Source of the DNA: Sordaria brevicollis
Lineage: Eukaryota > Ascomycota > Sordariomycetes > Sordariales > Sordariaceae
Assembly (NCBI GenBank): GCA_033439795.1
Contig: JAUTDP010000004.1
Location: forward strand, 1,860,001 to 1,924,000
Direction of reading: 5' to 3'
Length of the DNA stretch: 64,000 bases
Numbering within the stretch: position 1 is the stretch's first letter; every line of letters begins with the position of its first letter. Of the stretch, positions 47,623 to 59,291 are shown in pieces. Position numbers and translations under genes: made by a program. Under the pieces are notes generated by a model that was not told the DNA's origin, made no database searches, and was given only the letters and a program-made list of their open reading frames with translations.

Positions 47623-49269
47623 TGTGTATTGAAGTGGGAGATTTATATTAAGAATTATGGTTGGTTTAGTGTCTCAAAGAGATAACCCGTCATGAAGGTC
47701 CGTATAGTAGATCCTGTGGCCATCAAGGTGTCGCAATGTCAAGAGAAGGGGAAAGTTGAAGACGGGATGATCCTATGCTGCTGCTGCTGCATGCTGTAGC
47801 TCAACGTGGCTGGAACGATGCCCAGCGATGACGGAGGCAGTGGCTGGTGCTTTGGATGTGCTGTGGCTGTGGCATCCGGCCTGAAGTCCGTACCTGCCAA
47901 GCATGCCAAGACACCGAGAAGCGTGTGTTGCCGTTGTGGGGCAAGGTTGGGCCCCGACCGGAGCGGGAAAGCGGCAAAAACGGCACCGAAGTCGTCAAAC
48001 TCGGGGTTATTTCCGCCGCTTCGGCACCTTTTATCTGTTTTCACCTCGTTTCCCCAAACAAACTTGATTCTGGAATACAGTCAACTCTGCAATTAACGAT
48101 ATTGGGTTTACCAGCCAATCTGATCGTTACACCCAGAATATCGTTATACTCAAAGTGCCAAGTACGCCAAGGTTGGCTCTGAACAGGTACAACGGTACGA
48201 ATTTTTGGTAGTAAGGTACCAAAAGAGTCGCCGACGAGGGGGTCTTGGCGGTCTTTTTCGTATCTCCCACCTATTGAGAATAACGATCACTATATAAAAT
48301 CCCGCCGAATTCTGATCGTTATCGTAATACGGAAAATATCGTTAATCTGCTGTAATCTCCACCAAAAAAAATCGGTTCCCGCGTATTTGATCGTAGTACC
48401 CAGAATATCGTTATTCCTCTGATCGTTAATTGCAGAGTTGACTGTAGAGAATTGGCAGTGTCGATGTGGTTCCAACAAAGAGCGTGGGGGCTTCTAGACC
48501 TTTACGATAATGTTCGCCTGTTGAGGTTGTTATGAACGGACCTTCGTATTAAACTCTCGGCCATTGTCACAGTGTCAACATGACATCTCTCTCCTTCCAA
48601 CTTCAAAGACAGATACTGCCTCAAGTCGAGCTTTCATGATTCAGATTCATCTCGTCAACCGCTCAACTCGCAATCGATTCCAATCCAAATGAACCCTGGT
48701 CAAACGAGTGATCCATCCCGTCATAATACAGTTCTCCAAGTGACCTCTTACAATCGTCATGGACACTCTACCTTTCTGCACCAACCCAACATAATCGTGT
48801 TGTCCATGCTTGATTTATCCATCCGTCCAGTTCTAATCAACATGATTGGCCGAATTACTGACCGAATTTTGTTAGTGATAAGCCCAACCACCTTCCTCCT
48901 CGGTCAAGCTTAACAATCCTTCCTTGCGAATGGGGGCTGCATTTGCAAATCCTCCCATGCAATGGCTTCTCTTCCGGGAATAAGACTCCACTGTCCGTTC
49001 AAAAAGCCTTTTTCACACACACATCGCCGTCCAACGGCCATCCGTGGGGTTTCTTTCTCTCGTATATCCACCCCTCACTCCCCTTCGTTCTTCTTTCGTT
49101 CTTGATTTCCACACATAGATTTGCCTTGCCGCCAGAGTCAACAGTGGCGGTGAGTTTATCTAATCCAGTATAAGTGTTCTGGATTCTCATTTCAAGTAGA
49201 ACCATCTTGCTTCTTTATTTCAAACCAGAATAAAGCCACGCCTGGATCTAGACAGGAACCCACCCAGCC
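47623..49269. other. Intergenic interval carrying a miniature transposon
   Basis: About 1.65 kb between two divergent genes (ufe1 on -, MFS on +). Apart from the TA-flanked element at 48078-48444, only short ORFs are seen. The remainder has normal composition. Confidence 0.5.
48078..48444. mobile_element. Pogo/mariner-like MITE with perfect TIRs
   Basis: A 367-bp element flanked by TA on both sides (48076-48077, 48445-48446). Both ends carry the same 23-bp inverted repeat (48078-48100 and 48422-48444), starting CAGTCAACTCTGC with no mismatch. TA duplication and CAGT ends fit the pogo/Tc1-mariner superfamily. The interior has no ORF of note but repeats ATCGTTA-type motifs many times in both directions. 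It includes a near-identical 26-bp direct repeat, GATCGT..ACCCAGAATATC, at about 48122 and 48389. It is not visibly RIP-mutated. Confidence 0.88.
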
Positions 49270-51162
49270 ATGAGTGGTTCCCGTCCTTCATCAGTTTCTT
49301 TCAAGGCCTCAGGAAGCCAAGTTGTCGACTCTTCAAACTCATCCCAAGAAAAGAACGACATCTCAACATTCTTACCCAATAATGGTGCCACCAAATCTAC
49401 CGACCGGCCGGATCCCGTAACCGGCAACAACAAGCCACCGGCCAGCCAAGACCCAGACCCGGACCCGGACCCGGACAACACAGCTCCGAACCCCGACCCC
49501 GACCCCGACCCCGAATCCCAACTCACCCGCTACCCCTCCGGCCCCGCCTACACCGTCTTCCCCCTTCCCACCCGCCGCTTCATAATCGGCATGATCACCT
49601 TCGCCGGTTTTATTTCCCCCATGACAGCAAACATTTACTTCCCCGTCCTCCCCGCCGTCGCCTCCGACCTCTCCATCAGCTTATCCAAAGCCAACCTAAC
49701 TTTAACGACCTACATGATCATGCAAGCCTTTTCCCCCACCTTATACGGCGATTTTGGCGAATCAGCCGGTCGTCGACCCGCTTTTATCATCTCCTTTCTT
49801 GTATACATCTGCGCCAACCTGGGACTGGCGTTGCAAAAAGATTACGCAGCATTGTTGGTGTTAAGGATGTTACAGAGTTTTGGCAGCTCCGGGAGCTTGG
49901 CGTTGTGTTATGCCGTTGTTGCTGATGTTGCGGTGTCGGCGGAAAGGGGGAAGTATATGGGTTTCGTGCAAGCGGGGATTAATGTCGGGCCTTCCCTAAG
50001 TCCCGTGATAGGAGGGGTTATTGGACAGTATCTGGGGTGGAGGGCGATTTTCTGGTTTTGTCTGATTTACACGGGGGTGTGGTTGGTGCCGTATGTGTTG
50101 TTTGTGCCGGAGACTTGTAGGAATGTGGTGGGGAATGGGAGTCGGGTGACACAGAAGGGGTGGTGGAATATGACGGTGGTGGATTATGTGAGGCAAAGAA
50201 GGAGGAGGGGAGAGACGAATGAGGAGACGGAGGAGGAGAAAGAGGAGGGAAAGGAAAAGGCACGAAAACAAAGACCGAAACTGAGGTTTCCAAACCCGTT
50301 TAATACCCTCAAAGTCGTCTTCAATCCTGACTTGGGCCTGCTAATTTCGTACGGCACCATCGTCTACCTGGTGTTTATCCTCATCTGCGCCACTTTGGGC
50401 ACGCAGTTCGCAGATAGGTACGGGTACAACCAGCTTGAGACGGGGCTTTGCTACCTGCCCTACGGAATGGGGTGTACGGTGGCGGCCGTGGTCAATGGAA
50501 GGATTCTCGACTGGAATTACCGCCGTATAGCCAAGAAGATGGGTATGACGATTGACTATAAGCGCGGGGACGACTTGTCCAAGTTCCCGATCGAGAAAGC
50601 CAGACTGCAGCCCGTGATCCCGATCTTGGGAGTCGGTTGCGTGGCGACGATTGGGTATGCTTGGGCGCTGGAGACGAGCACGCATGTGGCTGGTCCGCTG
50701 GTGCTGCTTTTTGTGGTTGGGTTGTGTGTCACGGGCAGTTTTAGTCTGGTGAATACCCTCGTCGTGGATTTGTACCCGGAGGCCCCAGCGATGGCGGTGG
50801 CGGCGACGAACTTGGTTAGGTGTTTGTGTGGTGCCGGCGCGACGGCGGTTATTGATGCCATGTTGCAGAAGATGGGCGTGGGCTGGACGTTCACGTTCTG
50901 GCCGTTGGTGGTGGTGGTGTGTAGTCCAATTATTTGGTTGTTGATGACGAGGGGACCCGGGTGGAGGGCGAAGAGGAAGGCGAGGTTTGAGAGGGAAAGG
51001 GAGAGGAGGGAGGAGAAGGAAAGGATTGCTAATGAGGAGGTTCTCGAGGCCTCGGATGAGAGTTCAACAACTGTTGAGAAAGCGGAGGAGGGCGAGAAAG
51101 GAAGTGTGGAGGAAGGGATACCTGTGGCTGAAGGGAAGAAGGGGGAAAGCTCCAGGAGCTAG
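49270..51162 (+). CDS. MFS multidrug transporter (DHA1 type)
   Basis: A single exon of 630 residues. The cytosolic N-terminus of about 100 residues is disordered and holds two (DP)n runs. Twelve hydrophobic spans follow in a 6+6 arrangement, with a charged loop of about 60 residues (RQRRRRGETNEETEEEKEEGKEKAR...) between the halves. MFS landmarks: GDFGESAGRRP (motif A-like, 160-170), LRMLQSFGSSG, and a GPSLSPVIGGVIGQYLGWR block (motif C region). DHA1 H+ antiporters of the Qdr/Aqr group export drugs, weak acids or polyamines at the plasma membrane. The substrate cannot be told from sequence. The C-terminal tail is Glu/Lys/Arg-rich. The first ATG of the frame is used. Confidence 0.9.
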   Translation: MSGSRPSSVSFKASGSQVVDSSNSSQEKNDISTFLPNNGATKSTDRPDPVTGNNKPPASQDPDPDPDPDNTAPNPDPDPDPESQLTRYPSGPAYTVFPLPTRRFIIGMITFAGFISPMTANIYFPVLPAVASDLSISLSKANLTLTTYMIMQAFSPTLYGDFGESAGRRPAFIISFLVYICANLGLALQKDYAALLVLRMLQSFGSSGSLALCYAVVADVAVSAERGKYMGFVQAGINVGPSLSPVIGGVIGQYLGWRAIFWFCLIYTGVWLVPYVLFVPETCRNVVGNGSRVTQKGWWNMTVVDYVRQRRRRGETNEETEEEKEEGKEKARKQRPKLRFPNPFNTLKVVFNPDLGLLISYGTIVYLVFILICATLGTQFADRYGYNQLETGLCYLPYGMGCTVAAVVNGRILDWNYRRIAKKMGMTIDYKRGDDLSKFPIEKARLQPVIPILGVGCVATIGYAWALETSTHVAGPLVLLFVVGLCVTGSFSLVNTLVVDLYPEAPAMAVAATNLVRCLCGAGATAVIDAMLQKMGVGWTFTFWPLVVVVCSPIIWLLMTRGPGWRAKRKARFERERERREEKERIANEEVLEASDESSTTVEKAEEGEKGSVEEGIPVAEGKKGESSRS

Positions 51163-51646
51163 TGGACTTTTCTTGTCTTTCTTGTGTTGTGATACCTCTT
51201 GTTTGTACATATCGAGCGTTTATTTTCTTTGGCTTATAGTTCACGATTATGATACCACAGAGTATGAAAAGAGGCGGGACTTGATGGATAAAGAAGGCTG
51301 AATATGGATAAAGCATGACAGCAATGGAGAAGCAGAGGGACTTATAGAGCGAAGGATCATAAAGATACGCATATAGACCGACGGAAAAGTGACCTCCCGT
51401 CACCAAAAGTTTCTGACATTGTTTTGAATAGTCTTAATTTCCTAATCTCAAATACATACATACCTAGCTGTCGATACACTCAAGTGTCCGTAGTCAGTCG
51501 CCGTGCAAAGTGATTATCATCTCAATTGTCATTTTGCATGCCTACCACTGTGCTTTCAGACTGCAAAAACAGCACAAGTCGAATTAGAAAAACAAAAGCA
51601 ACAATTTGGACATGTTGAGCATATTGTAAACTCTAAGACAGGCGTG

Positions 51647-51653
51647 AAAAAAA
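51647..51653 (-). terminator. Pol III terminator of the tRNA
   Basis: Seven T on the - strand, 10 bp after the tRNA 3' end. Confidence 0.75.
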
Positions 51654-51662
51654 GATAAAATG

Positions 51663-51756
51663 TGCTGGAGCCGGGATTCGCACCCGGGTCTCCGCCGACT
51701 CTCACCTCATATGAGGTTTGGGAGGGCGGCGAGTTAAACTACTACTCCACTCCAAC
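51663..51756 (-). tRNA. tRNA-Gly (CCC), intron-containing
   Basis: The - strand folds as a full cloverleaf. The acceptor pairs GTTGGAG with CTCCAGC (one G-U) plus discriminator A. The D stem is GAGT/ACTC and the anticodon stem CCGCC/GGCGG. The T stem is CCGGG/CCCGG with loop TGCGAAT. Reading the loop as CT-CCC-A gives anticodon CCC (Gly), with an intron of about 21 nt after position 37 that contains the palindrome CCTCATATGAGG. Oddities: G instead of T at position 55, A at 11, and a D-loop without a clear GG pair. The T-run downstream supports an active Pol III gene, but a degenerate copy is possible. Confidence 0.75.
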
Positions 51757-52353
51757 TGAATCTTTGTTGTTGAGCAGGTCTGAGAGGTTACCGGTTATAA
51801 GTCCACGTGCAAGTGACGGGTAGGTGCCGTTCTGTTTGTTTAAGGTGGAAGTGAATGGGTGGTGATGGACTGGCAGGTCCCGGCTGGCGGCAGTGGTGAT
51901 GGCACCTGGTAAGGTTGAGGTCATGATGGCCATCAGAAGAAGCGTTGGTCTACCTAGTCTCCTGTCTCCCCGTCGACTCTGTACTCTGATGGCTGGTAGT
52001 CTTGGTCCCTGACGGATACCGGAGGGTCGAGATCATGATAGGTATTCCGATGTAAGGTCAGCGTCCAGCTCTCCATACAAGCACGCACCTAGTGATCTCC
52101 AAAGAACCCCCTCTTCTCGCAAACAAGCCCATACAAAACGCAACGTCTTTTCGCTTTCTATCTACCATCTTCGCTTATCAACAAAGGGTATCATCAATAT
52201 TATGTACTTTGTACTTTAAACCTGTATCTTCAGTCGTCCACTCTTCCTGTGCCAACCACCTTTTCTCATGAAAACCATTGCATCATAACCTCCTCCATTA
52301 CCCATCATATTTCACCATTACCATTTTCCCTCCTCATCACACCGTCGAAGAGA

Positions 52354-54462
52354 CTAAGCCCTCAACCTCTCAATCGTACTAACCTTATCCCACCCATGTG
52401 GCCCAGGCGCCTCAAACACGCCCCTCTTGCTCAACGTCAACCCAAGACCCTTATGCACCTCCACCTGGAACGGAGCAAAAGGTCTCGCCTCGCCATCAAT
52501 ACTGATCACCCCATTCGGGTCCTGATACCGCGGCGTTAACCGGAACGCAGACACCTTGCGGTAAGAAACCAGCGGGTTGTCAAAGAAGTGACCCGACTCG
52601 ACAGAAAGCTGCATCTGGATGTTTTTCCACAGCGAAATGTCGCCGTTGGTGGTGACGAGGTCGAGCAACCCGTCGTTGGCGAGGGCGGCGGAGAAGAAGT
52701 TGGCGTCGGGGGCCATGTAGCCCATCTTTTGTTGTTTGTTAGTATGGCGGAAATGGAAGCGGGGGTAGAAAAAAGGGGAAAAGAACATACGTTACCAGCA
52801 TAAAAACTTCCCAACTTCTCATGCGGGACCACTTCCCAGTCTTCAGGTAACTTATCATTTACCGTTCCGTATTTCAGTCCCGGCATACCTTCTCCCTCTC
52901 CTTCTGTCTCATCCCCACCCTCACCATCATCTATCCCCTCCCCACCACTCCCCTCCCCATTTTCCACCTCACTCTCCGTGCTCCTAACCCCCCTCGCATA
53001 ATGCCCCCTAATCTCCTCCTTCCCGCCCACCTCCACCTTCATCGCCACATCACACGGATAACACTTCTTCCTGATCGCCAGCGTCAAGAACCCGTACGTA
53101 AACCTCGCCGCGCCCATCCACCGCAAATGCTCCGTCGTGATATCCAAATCCGCAATCAGCCCATACGCCTGACTCAAAAAGCTCGTGAGTCTTTCCCCGT
53201 CCTGCAGCGTGACGCTGCACAAATCCAACTTTGTCGGCACCCCCTTGACTATCGCCAATGCTGCCAGCGAGGGGCGGTGGGTGCCGTACAGGTTGCAGGA
53301 CATGGCGTTTCCGGAGCCGCAGGGGATGTGGCAGACTGCTATTTTGGCTAACGCCGTGCGAGCATCGGGGCGTTTGGAAAGGCCGTTAAAGACTTCGTGG
53401 GGGAGGCCGTCGCCGGAGCAAGGGACTGCGATGTCATAGTCGGAAATGTCGAGGGATTGAGACAGGGTGACGGCTTCGCCGGAGTAGGAGGTTCGGATGA
53501 CGGTAAGGGGCATGCGAGCGGCTTCGAAGATGGGACGGACTTCTTTTTCGAAAATCTTGTCGGCGCCTCCGGGGCCGGCTTGGGGGTTGACGAGCACCCA
53601 GGCGCGTTTGCGGCGCTGGATGGGAGCGGGGTAGGCGAGGTCGAGAAGGTGGGAGACGAAGGTGTCTAGGGTTGCCGGGGAGGGTGGAGGTACCGTGGGG
53701 GAGAGAAGGGATTCGCGTTCGGGACGAGCATTGGTGAGGTCTGAGGGAGGGAGGGGGAATTCGAGCTGGCGGACGACGAGTTGGTGTTTCTTGGGAGAGG
53801 TCTCTTCGGCGAAGTCGATGCGCAGGTGGGTGCGGTCAGGGTTGATGTAAGCCCAGAGGATGTTGTAGAAGGGTACGGACCCGGGAGGAAGTCGGCGTGG
53901 AGGGGTGACTGTGTCAGAGGAAGAAGAAGGGAGGAACGGTGTTAGTATACCGTCGAGAGGAATGTAGTTTAGGAAGCCGGTTGAGTTTGAGGATGACTCT
54001 TCTTGAGGAAGATCGGAGGGTGGTTGTATGACTGTGATAAGAAAAACAATATGTGTAAGAGGGCTATGTTTAAAATATAAATACCTGAACAACACGAACG
54101 GGACTTTTTGGTGGCAGAGGCATGTTCTGTTATACCATGCGTGGATGTGGTTAGTCTATGGACGAACGTAGGTCTTATTGAGGAAGAAGAGATGTCCAGT
54201 CCAAAGAAAACGTGCTTTTTTTTGCATAAAGAGGTGTGTGATGTGATGTCATGTAAAGGATGGATATTCTTGACCTACCTTGAATAACCAATTCATCTTT
54301 CCCGCAAGTGAGTGTGACGGCGGGCAGTTCGAGAATATCGACACTTTTAGAGGTGGTGGCTTGCGATGTCACGGCCTGGATATCGATAGACACCTGTTCT
54401 TGTGCGCTCGCCTTGGCCATAGCCGCCGCATGTTCGTCGTGTAATTGCTGAACGTCTCCCAT
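52354..54462 (-). CDS. lcb4: Sphingoid long-chain base kinase (sphingosine kinase)
   Basis: Exons on the - strand, 54462-54279, 54126-54085, 54031-52791 and 52725-52354, encode 612 residues. The 42-nt second exon (HASATKKSRSCCS) is required for the KKSRSCC segment seen in this family. Introns are 152, 53 and 65 nt. The catalytic DAGK-like domain starts RAWVLVNPQAGPGG (about 219-231), then VIRTSYSGEA and the nucleotide-binding PCSGDGLPHEVFNGL (about 279-293), with CGSGNAM further on. The enzyme phosphorylates sphingosine and phytosphingosine to signalling phosphates on cytosolic membrane faces. An acidic Gly/Glu linker of about 60 residues interrupts the C-terminal half. The start was set at the first ATG of the open frame (MGDVQQL). 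Met at 54420 is an alternative. Confidence 0.9.
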
Positions 54463-56117
54463 GTTTTCTTCGTTGTGTATTGCGATCCTATGTTGAACTT
54501 TCTTTGGTGTATAGTATTCCGTCTGTGAGACCGTGTCGGTCAAGGCAAGAACCTCAATGGATCCCGTGCCGAGCTATGCGCGCCGAGGAGTTGTACTTGT
54601 ACAATTGGAATGGACGGGATGATAAATGCGGGTGCCTTTTTTTAAGCTTAACGGCTACGCGCGGATACCGGCAACGGAGAGCTGATAAAGTGCCACAAAG
54701 AGAAACGACAACAAGATCCAAAACTCTTGGATCAAGATACTGAAGATGTTGTGAAGAGAAAGTAAAAGAATAAGTTCAAAGATATCAGACGAAATTCTGA
54801 CTCGGGGTCGCACTCTCGGACTCTTCCCAAAGCACCGTTCGTCGACAAGCAGCAAGTCTCACCTAAAACGATCTCTTGGCGTTCCCGTCTGTTAGCGATC
54901 ATGGATGGCACTTGTTGAGACAGGGGCACCGGCGTCCCTCACTGGCTGATGATGCATCCCCGCTGGAGCCGCCGCCGTCGTTGTCTCCTCAACCGTTGTT
55001 TGGTCGCTGTTGCAAGTTTCTGTCAGGGGTCAAACAGCGCCGAGCGGACCCAGTCCCGCCCGTCAGCGGTGGCTGCTGATGCAGGTGCTGGCTGCTGACT
55101 GCCGCATCTGGGCATTTCAAAATCTCAAATCGTGCATTTATCAACTGCAAGAAGAAGTGATGCCCGCTGTCCGCGGCTTCCACTTACATCCAGATCGTAC
55201 ATACACGGTATCTAGACGTTGCCGGTACATGCCGTTGTGACATGTTTCACGGTGGCATGCTGTTGTGCTGCCGGGGAACAGTGGATGAACTTCCCGCACC
55301 GCAGTTTGAGCCTATCCGGGACCAATGCCGGAGTCCCGGCACCGCCAAACCCGCTAAGCGACACCACACCCGGCACCGGATACGCCGGATATCTCGGAGA
55401 TTAAACCGAGCCTACTACTGGACTTGTCCGGGCTTGGCCGGCATGTGTTTCCAACATTAGACGACAGAAGGTGAAGAACCTCAACTAACCTTGGGATCTC
55501 TTGAGATCTGCCGTATCTGATATTCTTTTTTTCCCGCACCACATCGATCTGACACCATGAGAGAGCAATTGCTGAACAGATAATGCTTTAATGCGTCTGT
55601 ATCTGTACATGAAAAGACAAGCTGATGATGAAAACTCCGGCGTTTGAAAAAACATTCCATCATGCTCCCTCGCCTTTCTACATATCCTTCCCTTCTTCTT
55701 ATAGGCAAACACGAAAGTATGCAAATAGCAACCTAACTTTTGGAATACCTTTCTTTGTCACAGATAAACCCTCCTGCTAGTGAAAATATTGAACCTTGAA
55801 ACGGTCAACTCAGGCAGCCCGCGCTGACTGTATCAGCCACAGCCCATCCTCTCCTCTACCTCGGTTCATGTCCTAGCACTTGTACAGTAGTGAATGAAGG
55901 TGCCAGGGAACTCCCGAGAACCTCCCTTAAACCTTGAGTTTCAAGTCTGGGGTTCGTCGCTACCTAGGCCGGCTAACAGCTAGCCTCAGATCTCAAGGTG
56001 TGGCAACGCTTCCGCCATGTATTTTGACGGCGTCAACACAGGCTCGGCTGGTGGATATCGCAGGTTGTTCAAGTCGAGCTCTGCCAACATGCCCAAAACA
56101 TTTCTGTCCTGCTGCCT
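54463..56117. other. Intergenic interval
   Basis: About 1.65 kb between two - strand genes. Only short overlapping ORFs, no RNA gene or repeat recognised. Confidence 0.5.
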
Positions 56118-58375
56118 CTAGGAGCTGAACTTGGCCTTGAGCACTTCCTTAACCTTGACCGACACGGCATCGTCAAGAGACTCGACCGCCTTTTGGAGCT
56201 CGGCGTACTGCTCCTTGACACGGGGGTGCTCGGGGTTGAGCGCCTGAGCCGCGTTCAAGCAGCGGAGCGCAAGAAGGTACTTCTCTGTAGGGTTATTAGC
56301 AACGAATCGGTCACAGGCAAGAACTGTGGAAACTTACTCCTGCGAATGTAAACATCGAATCCAGCAATCTGGCCCTCAATGTTCTTGGGGCTGAACTGCA
56401 AGATGTTGTCAAGGAACTTCATGGCATCGCCAAGAGGATCCGTAGTAGCAGCGAGCTTGAGGCCGTTGGGATCATCATCCTTCTTCTTAGGTTCCTCGTC
56501 CTTCTTGGCCGTCGCCTTGTTAGGATCCTGCTTAGCAGCCTTCTCAGCGGCCTCGCGCTCGGCCTTCTGGGCCTCCTTGCGGGCCTTCTTGGCCGCCTTC
56601 TTCTTCTCAGCAGCATCATCTCCGTTGGTGGCCTCGCCAGTGCCGTTGGTGCCATTGGCCGCAGCCTGCTGCTTCTCAAACATATCGAGGTACAGCTTGA
56701 CAGCGTCGAGAGCGGCACGGAAGTAGAAGGGGTGCTCGCGGATGCTGTCCTCCCAGCGGATCATGTCAACGTACGCACGGATCTGACCCTTGCGGAGAGA
56801 GAAGCTGTGGAAGTCGAACTGGTCTTCTTGCCAGATGTCGAAGATGTTGTGGATGGTAGTGAAACGCTTGAGGGCCAAGCCAGTGTTGCCGCGCCGTTGC
56901 CAGGCCTCACCGTCCTCAGTCAAGAACCACATGCACTGCATGTCGGTCAAGTCAGCGAGGGGTCCGCCAACCGTCTCAGCCCTGGTGAAAAGACCCATGG
57001 TCTCGAGGGCCTTTTCGTTCTCGTTGTTCCGTAGCTGGTACTTGGCGGCCTTGGAGTTGATGTAGCGATCCTTGGTATCGAGACGACGGGCGTGGTCCAT
57101 GGCCTCAGAGGCCTTGGCGGTATCGCCCTGATGCTTGAATATCCTGGCCTTGGTCATGTGGAAGTCGACGTTCTTGGGATCGAGCTCGATAGCCTGCTCA
57201 ACGTACTCCATGGCCTTGGCAAGGTCACGGCTGAGATGGTAGTTGTAGTGTTGCGCCAGGAAGTAAAGAGCAGCGCCGACACCCTTGGAGCTGTCGCCGT
57301 TCGCCTGCTCAGAACCCTTGTGCTCCTTCAAGTACTCCTCGGCAAGGGCGAGGACGGCCGCCTTCTTAGCCTCGTCAGAGTAGAGGTGCTTGAGATTGGC
57401 AAACACCGAAGGAACACCCCTATCCAACATGTTGGTAAGATAGCTCTTGGCAGCAGCCTTGAAGCTATCGCCAGTGAGGAAGTTGAGAGGCAGCCTCTTG
57501 GCGGCATCCGAACGAGGGTACTTGGCAGCGTACTCGTCGTAGATGGCCTTGAGGGCAGCCTCGTCCTTCTCATCAATCTCCAACGCCTCGATCAGGCCCT
57601 TGTAGTACTCGGGGTGCTCGGGGTTCCTGTCCAGCAGTGCCCGCCACGCCTTTGCCGCCTCCTCTTTCCTGTTGAGCTGACCCAAGTAGCGCGCCCGCAT
57701 CTCCATAACGGCCAACCTATCCAGGCAGTTCTTGCAGTCGGACTCGAGGTGCTCGAGCGCACGCTGGATGTCGCCGCGTTCGGCAATAATGGTGTTCTTG
57801 TAGAGGAGAGCCTCGGAGTGCTCCTGATCGGTCTTGAGAGGGACGTTGGTCATGGACTTCTCGTAGGTGGTGAGGATGTTCTCGGCCTGTTCGAGGCTGC
57901 CTTCGAGCTGGTAGGCGATCGCAAGGGCGGTCCAGTTCTGGCGGAGATGAGGCTTAGCCTTCAGCATGGCGAATCTGCTCTGAACATAACCCTGGTAGTC
58001 GCGAATTTGGACCTGGAGGACAGCGAGGTCGCGCTGGATCTGTTGAGACTCGGGCTCGAGCTTGAGGGCAAACTTGTAGGCCTTGATGGCCTCGTCGAAG
58101 TTCTTGTGCTGGCGGTAGAGGATGCCGTAGACGTGCCAGCAGATGTGGGACTTCATGTCGATGGTGAGAGCCTCCTTGGCGAGGGCAAAGGCCTCCTCCG
58201 TCTTGCCCTGGGAGTTCATGATCAGGGCCTTCATGGACATGGTGTCGCCATGCTTGGGGTTCTTCTTGAGAATCTGTTCGGCGGCCTTCAAGCCGCGCTT
58301 GTACTGCTTCTCCTCATAGTGGCGGATGACGGTACGAAAGAGGTTGGCCTCTCTCGTGCTCAGGGTTTGCGGCAT
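56118..58375 (-). CDS. naa15: NatA N-terminal acetyltransferase auxiliary subunit Naa15
   Basis: Exons on the - strand, 58375-56338 and 56284-56118, encode 734 residues. The 53-nt intron (GTAAGT...GCTAAT...CAG) restores YIRRKKYLLALRCLNAAQALNPEHP. The protein begins MPQTLSTREANLFRTVIRHYEEKQYKRGLK and runs as consecutive TPR helices (for example HGDTMSMKALIMNSQGKTEEA, NWTALAIAYQLEGSLEQA). This is the Nat1/Naa15 scaffold that holds Naa10 on the ribosome for co-translational acetylation of Ser, Ala, Gly, Thr and Val N-termini. Residues about 590-650 are a Lys/Ala/Glu-rich helix-linker (EKKKAAKKARKEAQKAEREA), as in homologues. It is somewhat shorter than yeast Nat1 (854). Confidence 0.93.
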
Positions 58376-59291
58376 CGAGGATTGAACTGCGGGGTGGGAC
58401 GATGGGGAATATGGGTATGAATCGAAGTCGAGGTATAGCCGCGGGGTTTGGGTTGCGGCGGAGGGGTTCGTTGTCGCGGAGTGTGTTGTTGTTGTTGAGC
58501 TCGGGAAGATGCTCAGGTAGACTCTCGAATTGAGTCGGAGACTGCCACTATGTCAGGTCAGGGATCAGTTCGTGGGGGAGGGGGACGAGGGGCCGGCCGG
58601 AGTGGACTTGGATTTGGTGGATGTGGATTGTCGCTGTTTCGGTGTCGGGGAGGAGTGGAGCGGAGCCTGGTGGGACAACTCTTCCATGCTCCAACTGCCA
58701 ACACAGAGGGACAAGAAGGGCTGGCACCACAAGTTTGGAAAAGCTGTATACTTACAATATACAACAAACAAAATAGGGGTGACGCCTTTTGAGACTGAAA
58801 GAAGTGACTGATCCAGTCCTTGTCGTCGTCGTCGTCGTCGTCAACGTTGCACCTTCTCCAAAATGCAAGTGGAAGTTCACAGCTGACAATTCCATGAGAT
58901 GGCGGCAGGCGCATTGAAACAAAAAGTTGCTCTATTCTGATTGGCCACAACCGGCGAAGCAGAAGCTCACCTCCCTATAAGTGGGGTTAAGCTTTACACA
59001 GTACCTTAGCTAAACTCCGGCTCGGCCCTCTCGGTAACAGCACCGAAGAGATGGAAGACTCCGCGACAACTCTGGCCGAGCCAATGGAAAAAAGATATAT
59101 GCGACTTTGAGTGTAGATGTTTTCGCTTTTTCATCCCATATATGTACAAGCCCTCATCAATATCGTCACAAAGCCACCTTACGCCATACCCAATGCTGCC
59201 TATATGTCACACACTTCACTTACACGGCCTCCTCACTCTTCCACTCATACATCCATCCCATCTTCATACTCTCACAACATCACCACCCTCA
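58376..59291. other. Upstream region of naa15 with a (GTC)7 repeat
   Basis: About 0.9 kb between the 5' end of naa15 and the 3' end of mix23, both on the - strand. A GTC trinucleotide run lies at 58822-58842. ORFs here are short and unsupported. Confidence 0.5.
58822..58842. repeat. (GTC)7 microsatellite
   Basis: Seven GTC units upstream of naa15. Confidence 0.9.

Larger units (their letters stand above)
51163..52353. other. Intergenic interval with a tRNA gene
   Basis: The region between the MFS gene and the 3' end of the sphingoid kinase gene. The only feature recognised is the tRNA at 51663-51756 with its terminator. Confidence 0.5.

Noticed and set aside
57092..58420. 442-codon + strand ORF opposite naa15
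   Set aside because: It is a shadow of the strongly biased naa15 coding strand. No motif and a complete TPR protein on the other strand.
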